A stretch of 64,000 bases of DNA from NCBI GenBank assembly GCA_001298575.1, contig LJCV01000188.1, forward strand, positions 124,001 through 188,000, read 5' to 3'. The translations under genes and the position numbers were made by a program. Positions 9,153 through 17,976 of this stretch are shown here, in pieces (the first letter of the stretch is position 1; each line of letters begins with the position of its first letter). The notes beneath the pieces were generated by a model. The model was given only the letters and a program-made list of their open reading frames with translations, was not told the origin of the DNA and searched no databases. Source of the DNA: Actinobacteria bacterium OK074. GTDB lineage: Bacteria; Actinomycetota; Actinomycetes; Streptomycetales; Streptomycetaceae.

Positions 9153-9944
9153 TCAGACGAAGGCCACCGACACCGGGCCGAGACCGCCGCTGAAATGTGC
9201 CTCGATCTTCTGGCCGGCGTGGACGAAGGGGGCGGTGGTCATGGCGCCGGGCAGTGCCACGTGTCCGGGCTCCAGGAAGGTCCCGAAGGCGGCGAGGGTG
9301 TTGGCGAGCCAGGCGACCGCGGCGGCGGGATGGCCCAGGACCTCCTTGCCGCTGCCCGAGGCGACGTGCTCGCCGTCGACGACCAGATCGACGGTGACGG
9401 CGGCGAGATCGGGCACCTCGCGCAGGGGCGTCCAGGCCCCGTGGACCAGACCGGCGGAGCTGGCGTTGTCGGCGACCGTGTCGACCAGGGTGATCTTCCA
9501 GTCGCGGATCCGGCTGTCGACGATCTCCAGCGCGGGCGCGACCGCTTCGGTGGCGTCCAGGACGTCCTCGACGGTGACGCCGGGGCCGTGCAGGGGCCGG
9601 GCGAACAGGAAGCAGATCTCCGGTTCGATGCGCGGTTGGCAGTAGTGCCCCGCGAGGACGGTGCTGCCGTCACGGTGCACCATGTCGTCGAGCAGATGGC
9701 CGAAGTCGGGCTCGTCCACACCGAGGAGCTTCTGCATCGCGGCTGCGGTCAGGCCGACCTTGTGGCCCACGACACTGGCCCCGTCGGCCAGGCGCCAGCC
9801 GATGTTGTCCCGCTGGACGGCGTAGGCGTCGGCCAGATCCAGGCCGGGCAGCAGGGCCGACAGCGGGTCGATCGGTGCCGCGTGGTGCTCGGATTCACGC
9901 AGCAGCAGGCCGGCTTCCTCGCGCTGCCGGTCGGACAGGGTCAT
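9153..9944 (-). CDS. 2-keto-4-pentenoate hydratase (MhpD-like)
   Basis: A 263-aa enzyme of the FAH/MhpD fold. Family features are GHKVGLTAAAMQKLLGV, the metal-binding segment RIEPEICFLF and ALEIVDSRIRDWK. It hydrates 2-hydroxypenta-2,4-dienoate to 4-hydroxy-2-oxovalerate after meta cleavage and C-C hydrolysis. The ATG at 9944 overlaps the TetR stop as ATGA, so translation is coupled and the repressor leads the operon. The product would normally go to an MhpE-type aldolase and an MhpF-type dehydrogenase, neither of which lies in this window. Confidence 0.9.
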   Translation of the reverse strand: MTLSDRQREEAGLLLRESEHHAAPIDPLSALLPGLDLADAYAVQRDNIGWRLADGASVVGHKVGLTAAAMQKLLGVDEPDFGHLLDDMVHRDGSTVLAGHYCQPRIEPEICFLFARPLHGPGVTVEDVLDATEAVAPALEIVDSRIRDWKITLVDTVADNASSAGLVHGAWTPLREVPDLAAVTVDLVVDGEHVASGSGKEVLGHPAAAVAWLANTLAAFGTFLEPGHVALPGAMTTAPFVHAGQKIEAHFSGGLGPVSVAFV

Positions 9945-10573
9945 CCCGTGCTCCTTGCTGCCATGCGGGTCGCCGCGCCGTAGACGAGCTGTGCGTGCAG
10001 ATCGAACAGACCCACCAGGTCGACGGCGTCGCCGGTGACCTCTCGATGGATGAACAGGCCGTCGGCGACCGCGACGGCGTACGTGGTGAGGGTGTGTACC
10101 TCGTCCTCGTCCAGATCGGGGAACAGGATCTTGACCACTTCGGCGATCCTCTGTCCGGCGATGTCGCGGACCTGGAGGAACACGGTCCGGCCACGGGGTT
10201 CGGTGGGGCGCCGTTCCAGGGCGAGCATCAGGCCGAGGCGCAGGAAGTCCGGTGCGTCCACCAGTGATTTCGCCACGTTGGCCGCCATGGCAGCCACGCG
10301 CTCCATCGGCGTGCCGGTCTCCTCGTCGGGCAGTTCGACGGTCGTGAGCCAGGTCTCGAAGCTGCGCTCGATGACCGCGGCGATGAGGTCGTCCTTGTCC
10401 TTGAAGTGCCAGTAGATCGAGCTGGCGGGCAGCCCGCACTTGGCGCTGACCGCGGCGATCGACGTGCCCTCGTACCCGCGCTCGCCCGCGATCTCGACAG
10501 TGGCGTCGAGGATGCGGAGTCGCGACTCGACTCCGTTCGCGCGTTTCTTGCGCGTCGTCTGCGCCCTGGCCAT
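9941..10573 (-). CDS. TetR-family regulator of the meta-cleavage cluster
   Basis: A 210-aa TetR protein with a basic N-terminus (ARAQTTRKKRANG) and helix-turn-helix TSIAAVSAKCGLPASSIYWHF. The C-terminal helical domain has a TetR_C-type pattern. ATG 10573 was chosen because it lies at the edge of the divergent gap. It is transcribed with the hydratase and opposite the FAD hydroxylase. An 18-bp inverted repeat (10645-10662) in the gap is the probable operator, and related repeats before the exported amidohydrolase suggest a wider regulon. The inducer is presumably the pathway substrate or a ring-cleavage product. Confidence 0.9.
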   Translation of the reverse strand: MARAQTTRKKRANGVESRLRILDATVEIAGERGYEGTSIAAVSAKCGLPASSIYWHFKDKDDLIAAVIERSFETWLTTVELPDEETGTPMERVAAMAANVAKSLVDAPDFLRLGLMLALERRPTEPRGRTVFLQVRDIAGQRIAEVVKILFPDLDEDEVHTLTTYAVAVADGLFIHREVTGDAVDLVGLFDLHAQLVYGAATRMAARSTG

Positions 10574-10644
10574 GGATGCGCCCTTCCTGCTGTGCCGACT
10601 CTTGACCGTCTCCGGCACCCAGATTAGCGTAGCGAGTGTTCCAA

Positions 10645-10662
10645 TTGTAGTAAACACTACAA
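10645..10662. promoter_or_regulatory. TetR operator candidate
   Basis: Perfect 18-bp inverted repeat TTGTAGTAAACACTACAA, unusually AT-rich for this genome. It lies between tetR (start 10573) and the hydroxylase gene (start 10694). The core TGTAG-N6-CTACA recurs at 17712-17727 and, less perfectly, at 17736-17751. Confidence 0.75.
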
Positions 10663-10693
10663 CAAGAGCCGCGAAGACTAGTGAGGTGGCCTG

Positions 10694-12325
10694 GTGAGTG
10701 AGATCAGTGCCAAGATCAGAGCCGAGGAAGATCCCGGAGACGCAGTCGAGGCCGGCGCGTACGACGTGGCGGTGATCGGGTACGGACCCACCGGCGTGAC
10801 CGCGGCGAACCTGCTCGGGGTCATGGGCCTGAGAGTCGTCGTGCTGGAGCGGGACGCCGAGGTCTACTCCCGGGCCCGAGCCATCTCCACGGACGAGGAG
10901 GTCATGCGGATCTGGCAGCGCGCCGGTCTGGCCGACCGGCTCAAGCGCGACATGCTGGCCGAGCGGCCGCTCGACTTCGTCGACGCGCGCGGCCGGGCCT
11001 TCCTCAGCGCGAGTCCCACCCCGCGCGGGCACGGCCATCCGCCGCAGATGTTCATCTACCAGCCCGCACTGGAGCAGGTCCTGCGCGACGGCGCAGGCCG
11101 CTACCCGAACGTCGAGATCCTGCTGCGCCACGAGTGCCTGCGGCTGCGCCAGTCCATGGACGGCGACGGCGCGGAACTGACCGTGCTCTCCACTGCCGAC
11201 GACTGCGTACGACGCCTGCGCGCGAAGTACGTGATCGCGGCCGACGGGGGCTCCAGCCTCACCCGTGCCCAGCTGAACGTCGGCTACGAGGGCAGGACGT
11301 ACGAGGACCGCTGGGTGGTCATCGACACCGAGATGCTCAAACCCTGGCCGGACCACGACCGGCTGCGCTTCCGCTGCGACCCGGCCCGGCCCGCCGTCGA
11401 CTGCCCGACCCCGCTCGGCCACCACCGCTGGGAGTTCCCGATCCTGCCGGGCGACGACGAGAAGCACCTGACCACCGACGACGCGATCTACTCGATGGTG
11501 TCCCGGTACGGGATCAGCCGGGACAGCATCAAGATCCTGCGGGCCACTGTGTACAGCCACCACGTCCGCTTCGCCGCCCGCTTCCGGGTCGGCCGGGTCT
11601 TCCTCGCCGGCGACGCCGCCCACGCCATGCCGCCGTGGATCGGCCAGGGCATGGCCGCCGGCGTGCGCGACGCGGCCAACCTGTGCTGGAAACTCGACTC
11701 CGTCCTGCGCGGCGAACTGCCCGAGGCGGTGCTCGACTCCTACGAGGCGGAGCGCAAACCGCATGTCAAAGAGGTGACGAAGCGGGCGGTGTTCGTCGGG
11801 CGGATCATCACCGAACGACGACTGCCGGTCACCCGAGTCCGTAACACCGTGCTGCCGGTCCTCAACCGCATCCCTGGCTTCGGCGGCTGGCTGCAGGACT
11901 CCAACTGGATCCCCGTCGCCCACTATGCCGACGGTCTGCAGGCCCGGCCCCGCACCAAGGCATCAGGGTACCAGATACCCCAGCCCTGGGTCACCGGCTC
12001 CGACGGCGACCGGGTGCGCCTGGACGACGTACTCGGCGGTCGCTGGCTCCTCCTGCACAGTGGACCGCCTGCCCCGCAGCCCGCCTGGGACCGCGCCGAC
12101 GTCCCCTCAGTGACCGTCCTGCCGGCGGGCTCGCGACCGGCCGAGGGCGCGGTCGTCGACAGCGACGGCGTCCTGCTCCCCTGGCTGGCCGCACACCGCG
12201 TCGCCACCCTCGCCCTGCGCCCGGACGCCTACGTCTACGCCGCCGCCCCCGCCGATGCCCAACTTCCGCCGCCCCCGGCCGGTTTCGCTCCGGCGCCGCG
12301 CACGTCCGCCTCGATCGCCAGCTAA
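10694..12325 (+). CDS. FAD-dependent aromatic hydroxylase (MhpA-like)
   Basis: A 543-aa flavoprotein monooxygenase of the PheA/TfdB/MhpA class. It shows the dinucleotide fold VIGYGPTGVTAANLLG (residue about 27), the DG motif IAADGGSSLTR and the GD motif VFLAGDAAHAMPPWIGQGM, followed by the thioredoxin-like C-terminal domain of this class. The reaction is NAD(P)H- and O2-dependent ortho-hydroxylation of a phenolic substrate to a catechol. The GTG at 10694 follows GAGGTGG. It is the first gene of a plus-strand operon with the C-C hydrolase and extradiol dioxygenase, divergent from its TetR. The C-terminal side chain specificity cannot be read from sequence. Confidence 0.9.
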   Translation: MSEISAKIRAEEDPGDAVEAGAYDVAVIGYGPTGVTAANLLGVMGLRVVVLERDAEVYSRARAISTDEEVMRIWQRAGLADRLKRDMLAERPLDFVDARGRAFLSASPTPRGHGHPPQMFIYQPALEQVLRDGAGRYPNVEILLRHECLRLRQSMDGDGAELTVLSTADDCVRRLRAKYVIAADGGSSLTRAQLNVGYEGRTYEDRWVVIDTEMLKPWPDHDRLRFRCDPARPAVDCPTPLGHHRWEFPILPGDDEKHLTTDDAIYSMVSRYGISRDSIKILRATVYSHHVRFAARFRVGRVFLAGDAAHAMPPWIGQGMAAGVRDAANLCWKLDSVLRGELPEAVLDSYEAERKPHVKEVTKRAVFVGRIITERRLPVTRVRNTVLPVLNRIPGFGGWLQDSNWIPVAHYADGLQARPRTKASGYQIPQPWVTGSDGDRVRLDDVLGGRWLLLHSGPPAPQPAWDRADVPSVTVLPAGSRPAEGAVVDSDGVLLPWLAAHRVATLALRPDAYVYAAAPADAQLPPPPAGFAPAPRTSASIAS

Positions 12326-12333
12326 GGAACGCC

Positions 12334-13197
12334 ATGACCACACACACCGAACTGCCGTTGATGCGGGAGTCGTTGCTCGATGTCGCCGACAAGAAGATCT
12401 TCGTCGCCGAGACCGGTGACGGCCCGCCCGTCCTGCTGCTGCACGGCGGCGGTCCCGGCGCCTCCGGTGTCGCCAACTACCACCGGAACATCGCGGAGTT
12501 GGCCAAGGAGTACCGGGTCATCGTCCCCGACCTGCCCGGCTACGGCCGCAGCACCAAGGGTGTGGACGGCGCCGATCCCTTCGGGCACCTCGCCACCGGC
12601 ATCCGCGGCCTACTCGACGAACTCGGCCTGGACAAGGCCCACCTGGTCGGCAACTCCTACGGCGGCGCCTGCGCCCTGCGCCTCGCCCTGGACACCCCCG
12701 ACCGCGTCGACCGCATGGTCCTGATGGGCCCCGGCGGCATCGGCACCACCCGCGCCCTGCCCACGCCCGGACTCAACAGCCTGCTGAACTACTACACCGG
12801 GGACGGCCCTTCGCGGCTGAAGCTGGAGAAGTTCATCCGCAACTACCTCGTCTTCAACGCCGCACAGGTACCAGACTCCGTCATCGACGCGCGCTACCGG
12901 GACAGCATCGACTCCGAGGTCGTCGCGAACCCGCCGCTGCGCCGTCCGAAGTCGCTCGGCGCCCTGTGGAAGATGGACTTCACCCGCGACAAGCGCCTGT
13001 CCCGCCTGCCCGTGCCCACGCTGGTGCTGTGGGGCGCCGCGGACAAGGTCAACCGCCCCTCCGGTGGCCGGATGCTGGCCGACCGCATGCCCAACTGCGA
13101 CCTTTACGAGGTGGCCAACACCGGCCACTGGATGCAGTGGGAGCGCGCCGACCTCTTCAACCGGCTCTGTGCCGACTTCCTGGCGGGCCGGCGATGA
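12334..13197 (+). CDS. Meta-cleavage product C-C hydrolase (MhpC/BphD/HsaD-like)
   Basis: A 287-aa alpha/beta-hydrolase. It has the oxyanion segment LLLHGGGPGASGVANY, typical of the meta-cleavage hydrolase group, and the catalytic triad Ser108 (GNSYGG), Asp237 (WGAADKVN) and His265 (NTGHWMQWE). It cleaves a 2-hydroxy-6-oxohexa-2,4-dienoate to an acid and 2-hydroxypenta-2,4-dienoate, the substrate of the hydratase at 9153. It starts eight bases after the hydroxylase stop and overlaps the dioxygenase start as ATGA, so the three genes form one transcript. Confidence 0.93.
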   Translation: MTTHTELPLMRESLLDVADKKIFVAETGDGPPVLLLHGGGPGASGVANYHRNIAELAKEYRVIVPDLPGYGRSTKGVDGADPFGHLATGIRGLLDELGLDKAHLVGNSYGGACALRLALDTPDRVDRMVLMGPGGIGTTRALPTPGLNSLLNYYTGDGPSRLKLEKFIRNYLVFNAAQVPDSVIDARYRDSIDSEVVANPPLRRPKSLGALWKMDFTRDKRLSRLPVPTLVLWGAADKVNRPSGGRMLADRMPNCDLYEVANTGHWMQWERADLFNRLCADFLAGRR

Positions 13198-14195
13198 GCA
13201 CCTCGGTCTTCGGGTCGGTCCACCTGGGCTACCTGGTCATCGAGACCGAGCGGTTCGCCGACTGGCGCCGCTTCGGCACCGACGCGATCGGTATGCACCG
13301 CGACGACGTCGACGCCGGCCTGACGCGGTTCCGCCTGGACGACCAGGAGTGCCGTTTCCTGCTCCGGCGCGGCCCGGCCGAGGACGTCGTCGCCACGGGC
13401 TGGCACATCGACGACCATGCCACCTTCGAGCAGATCGAGGCCCGGATACGAGCGCACGGCGTACCCGTCGTCGAAGGTTCAAAGGAGGAGGCACAGTTGC
13501 GCGGTGTCGAACGCCTGCTGCGCTTCCCCGGCCCCAAGGGCATCACCCAGGAGATCTACACCACGCCCGTCCTGACGCCCGAGCCGCTGCGGATGCTCGC
13601 GTCCGGGTTCGTCACGGGCGACTCCGGCATGGGCCACGTCGCGATCACGTCCACCAAGCCGGCTCAGCTGCGCGGCTACTTCAACACGGTCTTCGACGCC
13701 CGGTTGACCGACTACATCGACGAGACGATCAGCGGCGTCAAACTCAAGATCCGCTTCCTGCGGGTCAACGAACGTCACCACTCCATCGCCATCGCCGCCG
13801 TGCGCGGCCTGCCCATCGACCCGATCCGCACCCGGGTGCAACACCTCAACGTCCAGGTGACCACGCTCGACGACGTGGCCCAGAGCTACCAGCGGGTGTG
13901 CGAACTCGGCTTCGACATGGCCCTGTCCGTGGGCCGGCACACCAACGACAAGGAGCTGTCGTACTACGCCCGAACCCCCTCGGGCTTCGAGTGGGAAGTC
14001 GGCTGGAACCCCATCGTCATCGACGAGACGACATGGGAGCCCAGCACCCACCAGGGCATCAGCGTCTGGGGCCACAAGCCCGTCGGTCAGACGATCGTCG
14101 ACCTGCTCGACCAGTTCCGCTTCGGCGCCAGCTCCCTGGCCCGCGCGGAGGCCACCGTTCCCGCCCTCAGCGGGGCCGGGATCCCCGACGACTGA
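13194..14195 (+). CDS. Type I extradiol catechol dioxygenase (BphC/HsaC-like)
   Basis: A 333-aa two-domain vicinal-oxygen-chelate protein. Probable Fe(II) ligands are His148 (MGHVAIT), His217 (VQHLNVQV) and Glu268 (FEWEVGW), at the spacing of BphC. It opens the catechol ring next to the hydroxyls (meta cleavage) to give the substrate of the C-C hydrolase encoded immediately upstream. The ATG overlaps the hydrolase stop (ATGA). The gene order hydroxylase-hydrolase-dioxygenase matches pathways for phenylpropionate-, biphenyl- or steroid-ring-type catechols; which one applies is not determined. Confidence 0.92.
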   Translation: MSTSVFGSVHLGYLVIETERFADWRRFGTDAIGMHRDDVDAGLTRFRLDDQECRFLLRRGPAEDVVATGWHIDDHATFEQIEARIRAHGVPVVEGSKEEAQLRGVERLLRFPGPKGITQEIYTTPVLTPEPLRMLASGFVTGDSGMGHVAITSTKPAQLRGYFNTVFDARLTDYIDETISGVKLKIRFLRVNERHHSIAIAAVRGLPIDPIRTRVQHLNVQVTTLDDVAQSYQRVCELGFDMALSVGRHTNDKELSYYARTPSGFEWEVGWNPIVIDETTWEPSTHQGISVWGHKPVGQTIVDLLDQFRFGASSLARAEATVPALSGAGIPDD

Positions 14196-14219
14196 CAGCT
14201 CCGACGACTGACGATACCC

Positions 14220-14249
14220 AGCCGGACCGATCTCCCGGCCGGTCCGGCT
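14220..14249. terminator. Hairpin after the dioxygenase gene
   Basis: AGCCGGACC (14220-14228) pairs with GGTCCGGCT (14241-14249) around a 12-base loop that can itself pair through CCGGCC. It lies 25 bases after the dioxygenase stop and before the DUF485 gene. It is a moderate terminator or partial attenuator. Confidence 0.5.
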
Positions 14250-14315
14250 CGGCGGTGTCTCCCGCGGACATGCCGTGGCGTGTTTCTGCCATGCCTAGAT
14301 CATGAAGGTTCCTCG

Positions 14316-14729
14316 ATGTCCCCCTTGCGTCAACCCCCCTCCGGCGGTCCTCACCCCACCGCGCAGCAGTTGCCCCTCGACCTCGCCGACGAGCTGGACG
14401 ACATCCGCGGTGTCCAGACCGGCCTCAGTCGCCGGTTCCTCGTGGCGAACGGCGGAGGCTTCGTCGTCATGGCCGTCCTGGCAGCCACTGCCGGGAACCT
14501 GCTCGGCGCCCGGGTGCTGGGCAGACTGCCCCTCGGCATGCTCCTGTGCCTGCTCCAGCTGATCCTGCTGGTGTTGACGACCTGGCTGTACGACCGCGCG
14601 TCCTGCCTCCGCGTCTCACCCCGGACGGACCGCGTACGAGATTGGCCCGCTGTTACGGGGAAGCCTCCGTCAAGCGCATCGTACGGTCCCGTTCCGTCGT
14701 TCCGGACAGGCCAGGGGAGGGAGTGGTGA
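14316..14729 (+). CDS. DUF485-like small membrane protein
   Basis: A 137-aa protein with two hydrophobic segments: FVVMAVLAATAGNLLGARV, then LGMLLCLLQLILLVLTTWLYDR. The LxxRF...LGxLL...WLYDR pattern fits DUF485, the small partner commonly encoded just before acetate/monocarboxylate symporters (YjcH-ActP arrangement). The ATG at 14316 has GAAGG upstream. Its stop overlaps the symporter start as GTGA. The polar tail of about 40 residues after the second helix is longer than usual for the family and may be low-constraint sequence. Confidence 0.65.
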   Translation: MSPLRQPPSGGPHPTAQQLPLDLADELDDIRGVQTGLSRRFLVANGGGFVVMAVLAATAGNLLGARVLGRLPLGMLLCLLQLILLVLTTWLYDRASCLRVSPRTDRVRDWPAVTGKPPSSASYGPVPSFRTGQGREW

Positions 14730-16363
14730 GCGCGCTCGCGACCGTCCCGGCCGTGCCAGGACTCGCCGGAACGGACGACCGGGCGATGATGCTGATCGCC
14801 TTCCTGGCCTTCATCGGTCTGTCCCTGTTGTTGTGTGTGCTCGTCGGGCCCGAGACCGACGAGACGTCCGACTTCTACGTCGGCAGTCGTTCGCTGTCGC
14901 CCGTGCAGAACGCCCTCGCGCTCGCCGGGGACTACATATCGGCCGCGACCCTCCTGGGCAGCTGCGGTCTGGTGGCACTCGCCGGGTACGACGGCATCTC
15001 CGTGGCTGTCAGCAGTTGCCTGGCCGTGGGCGGGTTCCTGTTGCTCGCCCGTCCCCTGCGCAACGCGGGGCGCTACACCCTCGGTGACCTCTTCGCCCTG
15101 CGCACGCCGGGGCCGACCGCCCGGATCGCGGCGGCGGTGGCCACTCTGGCCTTCTGTGTGCCCTTTCTGGTGGTGCAGCTCGCAGGTGCCGGCAAGGCTA
15201 CCGCCCTGCTGCTCGGGCTGGCCGACTTAGGAGCCCAGCAGGTCTGCACGGTCTTCATCGGCGCGGTGATGATCTGCTACGCCGTACTCGGCGGCATGAA
15301 GGGCACCAGCCTGGTCCAGATCCTGAAAGTGGCCGTGGTCTTCACCACCATGGCCGTCCTCGCGGCCGTCGTACTCCACCACTATCACTGGAGCGCCGGA
15401 GCCCTGCTGGACGCTGCAGCCAAGGGGAGCGGGCGTCCTGGCGGCTACTTCGAAGCCGGACAGGTCATGGGCTCCTCGCTTGTCGGACAGCTTGACTTCC
15501 TTGGCTCGCAACTCAGCATCGTGCTGGGCGGAGCCTGCATGCCGCACATTGTGATGCGGATCAACATGGCCGCCGACGGTGCCGCCGCCCGCCGCGCCAC
15601 GGGGTACACCGTCGTGGTCATCGCGGTCTACAGCCTGTTCGTCGTCATCGCCGGTCTCGGTGCGTCCGGTGTCGTCGGCGGAAGGGTCATCCGGTCTGTC
15701 GACAGCAACGGGCAGACGGCACTGATGCTGCTGGCCGGAGCGTTGGAGGGCGACACGTCCGGACTGGGCGGCAGTGTGCTGTTCACGGCGGTCGCGTGCA
15801 CCGTCTTCGTCACCGTGCTCGCAGTGGTCGCCGGCATGACACTCGCGGCGGCAGCGGCGCTGGCGCACGACATCCACGCTCACGTCGTGCGTCGCGGTGG
15901 GCTCTGCGAGGGGGCCGAGATCCGCTCGGCCCGGTGGGCGGCGGCCGTTATAGGCGGTCTCGGCATCGTCCTCGCCGTTGCGGTCCAGGGCCGCAACCTG
16001 GAGTCCCTGATCTACCTGTCGCTCACCGCGGCCGGCGGTGCGGTCCTGCCCGCCTGCCTCTACACCCTGTTCTGGAGCCGGTTCAACCGCACCGGTCTAC
16101 TGTGGACGGTTCACGGCGGCCTGGTCTGCACCCTCGCCCTGTACGTTTCCTCCGCCGCGTTCTCCGGAACCGCCGCCTCACTCCTGCCGGGCTTGGACAT
16201 CCACTGGATCGCCCTCCAGTCCACCGGACTGATCGCGATCCCGGCAGGCTTCGCCCTGGGCTGGGCGGGCACGGTTTTGGGCCGACCGGAGAGGACGGCC
16301 GCGGGGGAGCCCGGCACCGTCGACTGGGACGCACGGGTCATCGCGGGCGTTGGGGCGGACTGA
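14726..16363 (+). CDS. Sodium:solute symporter (SSS family, ActP/MctP-like)
   Basis: A 545-aa protein with about 13 transmembrane helices. Family features are DFYVGSRSLSPVQNALALAG near residue 50 with GDYISAATLLG, GLVALAGYDG, and IVLGGACMPHIVMRINMA. Related carriers import acetate, pyruvate or other short carboxylates with sodium. The GTG at 14726 is preceded by GGGGAGGGA and overlaps the DUF485 stop. Position next to the ring-cleavage genes suggests uptake of a carboxylated aromatic substrate or recovery of short acids; this is inference. A strong terminator follows. Confidence 0.88.
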   Translation: MSALATVPAVPGLAGTDDRAMMLIAFLAFIGLSLLLCVLVGPETDETSDFYVGSRSLSPVQNALALAGDYISAATLLGSCGLVALAGYDGISVAVSSCLAVGGFLLLARPLRNAGRYTLGDLFALRTPGPTARIAAAVATLAFCVPFLVVQLAGAGKATALLLGLADLGAQQVCTVFIGAVMICYAVLGGMKGTSLVQILKVAVVFTTMAVLAAVVLHHYHWSAGALLDAAAKGSGRPGGYFEAGQVMGSSLVGQLDFLGSQLSIVLGGACMPHIVMRINMAADGAAARRATGYTVVVIAVYSLFVVIAGLGASGVVGGRVIRSVDSNGQTALMLLAGALEGDTSGLGGSVLFTAVACTVFVTVLAVVAGMTLAAAAALAHDIHAHVVRRGGLCEGAEIRSARWAAAVIGGLGIVLAVAVQGRNLESLIYLSLTAAGGAVLPACLYTLFWSRFNRTGLLWTVHGGLVCTLALYVSSAAFSGTAASLLPGLDIHWIALQSTGLIAIPAGFALGWAGTVLGRPERTAAGEPGTVDWDARVIAGVGAD

Positions 16364-16395
16364 CAGCACCCCGGCCGGGTGCACCCGATGCACTC

Positions 16396-16432
16396 GTCCC
16401 TCTGTCCGGGCGGCCCGCCCGGACAGAGGGAC
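16396..16432. terminator. Bidirectional terminator
   Basis: A perfect 17-bp stem (GTCCCTCTGTCCGGGCG at 16396-16412 and its complement at 16416-16432) with a 3-base loop. It lies between the convergent symporter and exported amidohydrolase genes. Confidence 0.85.
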
Positions 16433-16439
16433 GTCGGCG

Positions 16440-17594
16440 TCAGGCCCCGAGCCGCTTGGCCAGGGCGGGGAACTGGGCCAGAGCGTTGGACCGTTCGACC
16501 TTCAACCGATCGCCCGAGGTGAAAGTCTCGTCCAGTTGCGGCGCGGGGTCTCCGGTCGCGGGGAACAGGGCACTGCTGAAGGGCCAGTCGGTGGCGAACA
16601 GGATGTGCCGTGTGCCGGCCAGTTCACGCACCGACTTCATGGCCTGCGGCGCCGGCGAGAGCGCGGTGTCGTAGAAGAGCTTGCGGAAGGCGGGGCTGCT
16701 GTCGTCCGCGCCCGCGATGCCCAGGGTCTGGGCGATCGCGGGGGTGATGGTCAGCAGGCTGGTGCGGAAGGAGACGTAGGGCAGGGTGCCGCCGGCGTGG
16801 GCGGCCAGCCAGCGGATGTTCGGGTACCGCTTGTAGACGCCCTTGTAGAGCATGTTCACCAACGCGCGTGTGGTGTCGAAGGTGAACTCGTACAGGAACG
16901 GCGGCAAGTTCAGGTCGGGGTAGTTCTGCGGTGTCGTCGGGTGGATGAACACCATGACCCCGAGGTCGTCGAGCACCTTCATCAGCGGCTCGAAGACAGG
17001 GTCGCCGAGGTACACGCCCTTGTAGCTGCTCAAGATGCCGATGCCGTCCAGCCTCAGCTCCTGCACCGCCCGCTTGACCTCGACCACGGCGGCGGCGACG
17101 TCCTGCGCGGAGGCCGGGGCGCCGATCGGCAGTATGGCGAAGGCGCCGAAGCGTCCGGCGAGGCGCGCCGCGTCGGTGTGGGCGAGGTCCTTGCTCATGT
17201 AGTCGTTCAGACGCCGTGCCATGGCGACGCGGTCGTCGGCGGAGGACAGGTACATCACGCCGGGCTCGGAGACGGACACGACCTGGGTCTGGATGCCGTA
17301 GCGGTTCATGAAGTCGACCGCGAGCGTGGGGCTCCATGCGGGGAAGGGCACGCCGCCACTCTCGACGATGCCGTTCGCCGCCAGGGACTTGCGGTAGAAG
17401 TCCGGAACGATGTGGCAGTGCACGTCGATTCGGTAACTGCCGCTGGGCAGCGGGGCGTTGTCAGCAGTCGACTGGCTTTGGGCACGTGCCGAGGATACGG
17501 AGAGAGCGGTCGCGGCGACGCTCAGGGGCACCGCCGCCTTGAGGACGCGGCGCCGTCGCATGCCGTGGGAAGCGTCGGACTGAGGATCGTTCAT
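16440..17594 (-). CDS. Tat-exported amidohydrolase-2 family protein
   Basis: A 384-aa protein. The N-terminus has a twin-arginine signal (MRRRRVLKAA followed by a hydrophobic run ending SSARAQS), so export in the folded state is likely. The mature part carries RIDVHCHIVPDFYR, WLAAHAGGTLPY and FATDWPFSSA, the metal and active-site motifs of ACMSD/resorcylate-decarboxylase-like enzymes. ATG 17594 has GGAG eight bases upstream. It is a paralog of the cytoplasmic enzyme at 7755-8801. An exported member of a family that usually works on cytoplasmic intermediates is unusual. Two TGTAG-N6-CTACA-like boxes upstream suggest control by the TetR at 9941. Confidence 0.88.
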   Translation of the reverse strand: MNDPQSDASHGMRRRRVLKAAVPLSVAATALSVSSARAQSQSTADNAPLPSGSYRIDVHCHIVPDFYRKSLAANGIVESGGVPFPAWSPTLAVDFMNRYGIQTQVVSVSEPGVMYLSSADDRVAMARRLNDYMSKDLAHTDAARLAGRFGAFAILPIGAPASAQDVAAAVVEVKRAVQELRLDGIGILSSYKGVYLGDPVFEPLMKVLDDLGVMVFIHPTTPQNYPDLNLPPFLYEFTFDTTRALVNMLYKGVYKRYPNIRWLAAHAGGTLPYVSFRTSLLTITPAIAQTLGIAGADDSSPAFRKLFYDTALSPAPQAMKSVRELAGTRHILFATDWPFSSALFPATGDPAPQLDETFTSGDRLKVERSNALAQFPALAKRLGA

Positions 17595-17711
17595 TTAGGA
17601 GTCTCCAGTGGTGATGGGGGGAGGGCAGGGCTGCGGTCGTCGACGAACCGCACGTCTGCGCAGGAGATGACGCGACGTCACGAGCAGGCGAAAGAACGGG
17701 ATTCTGCCTCC

Positions 17712-17751
17712 TGTAGCGGTCACTACAAGATCACCCGTAATGATCGCTACA
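17712..17751. promoter_or_regulatory. Two TetR-like operator boxes upstream of the exported amidohydrolase
   Basis: TGTAGCGGTCACTACA (17712-17727) and CGTAATGATCGCTACA (17736-17751) share the TGTAG-N6-CTACA core with the operator at 10645-10662. Their starts are 24 bp apart. They lie about 120-160 bp upstream of the amidohydrolase ATG. The rest of 17595-17976 shows no gene. Confidence 0.6.
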
Positions 17752-17976
17752 GTAGGAGGGGGTGGGGCTCCCGTCAATCCCCTGTGCGGTCGTGTCGAGT
17801 TGCAGCGCTCAGTGCTCCGAGTCATCGGGGTGGGTCACCCGGACAGCCGTGCCGGAATGGCTCGCCGAAACCGTGGCCATCGGCGTCGGCATCCAGGTGA
17901 GCGCGCGGACGTCGGCTTCGGCTTCTTCTGCAACCACTTCGAGTCGAAGCGGAGCTGTGCGCCTCGGCACCGCGTC

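Noticed and set aside
15841..16674. Plus-strand frame overlapping the symporter end
   Set aside because: It has no domain and is out of frame with the clear symporter gene; Arg/Pro-rich shadow.
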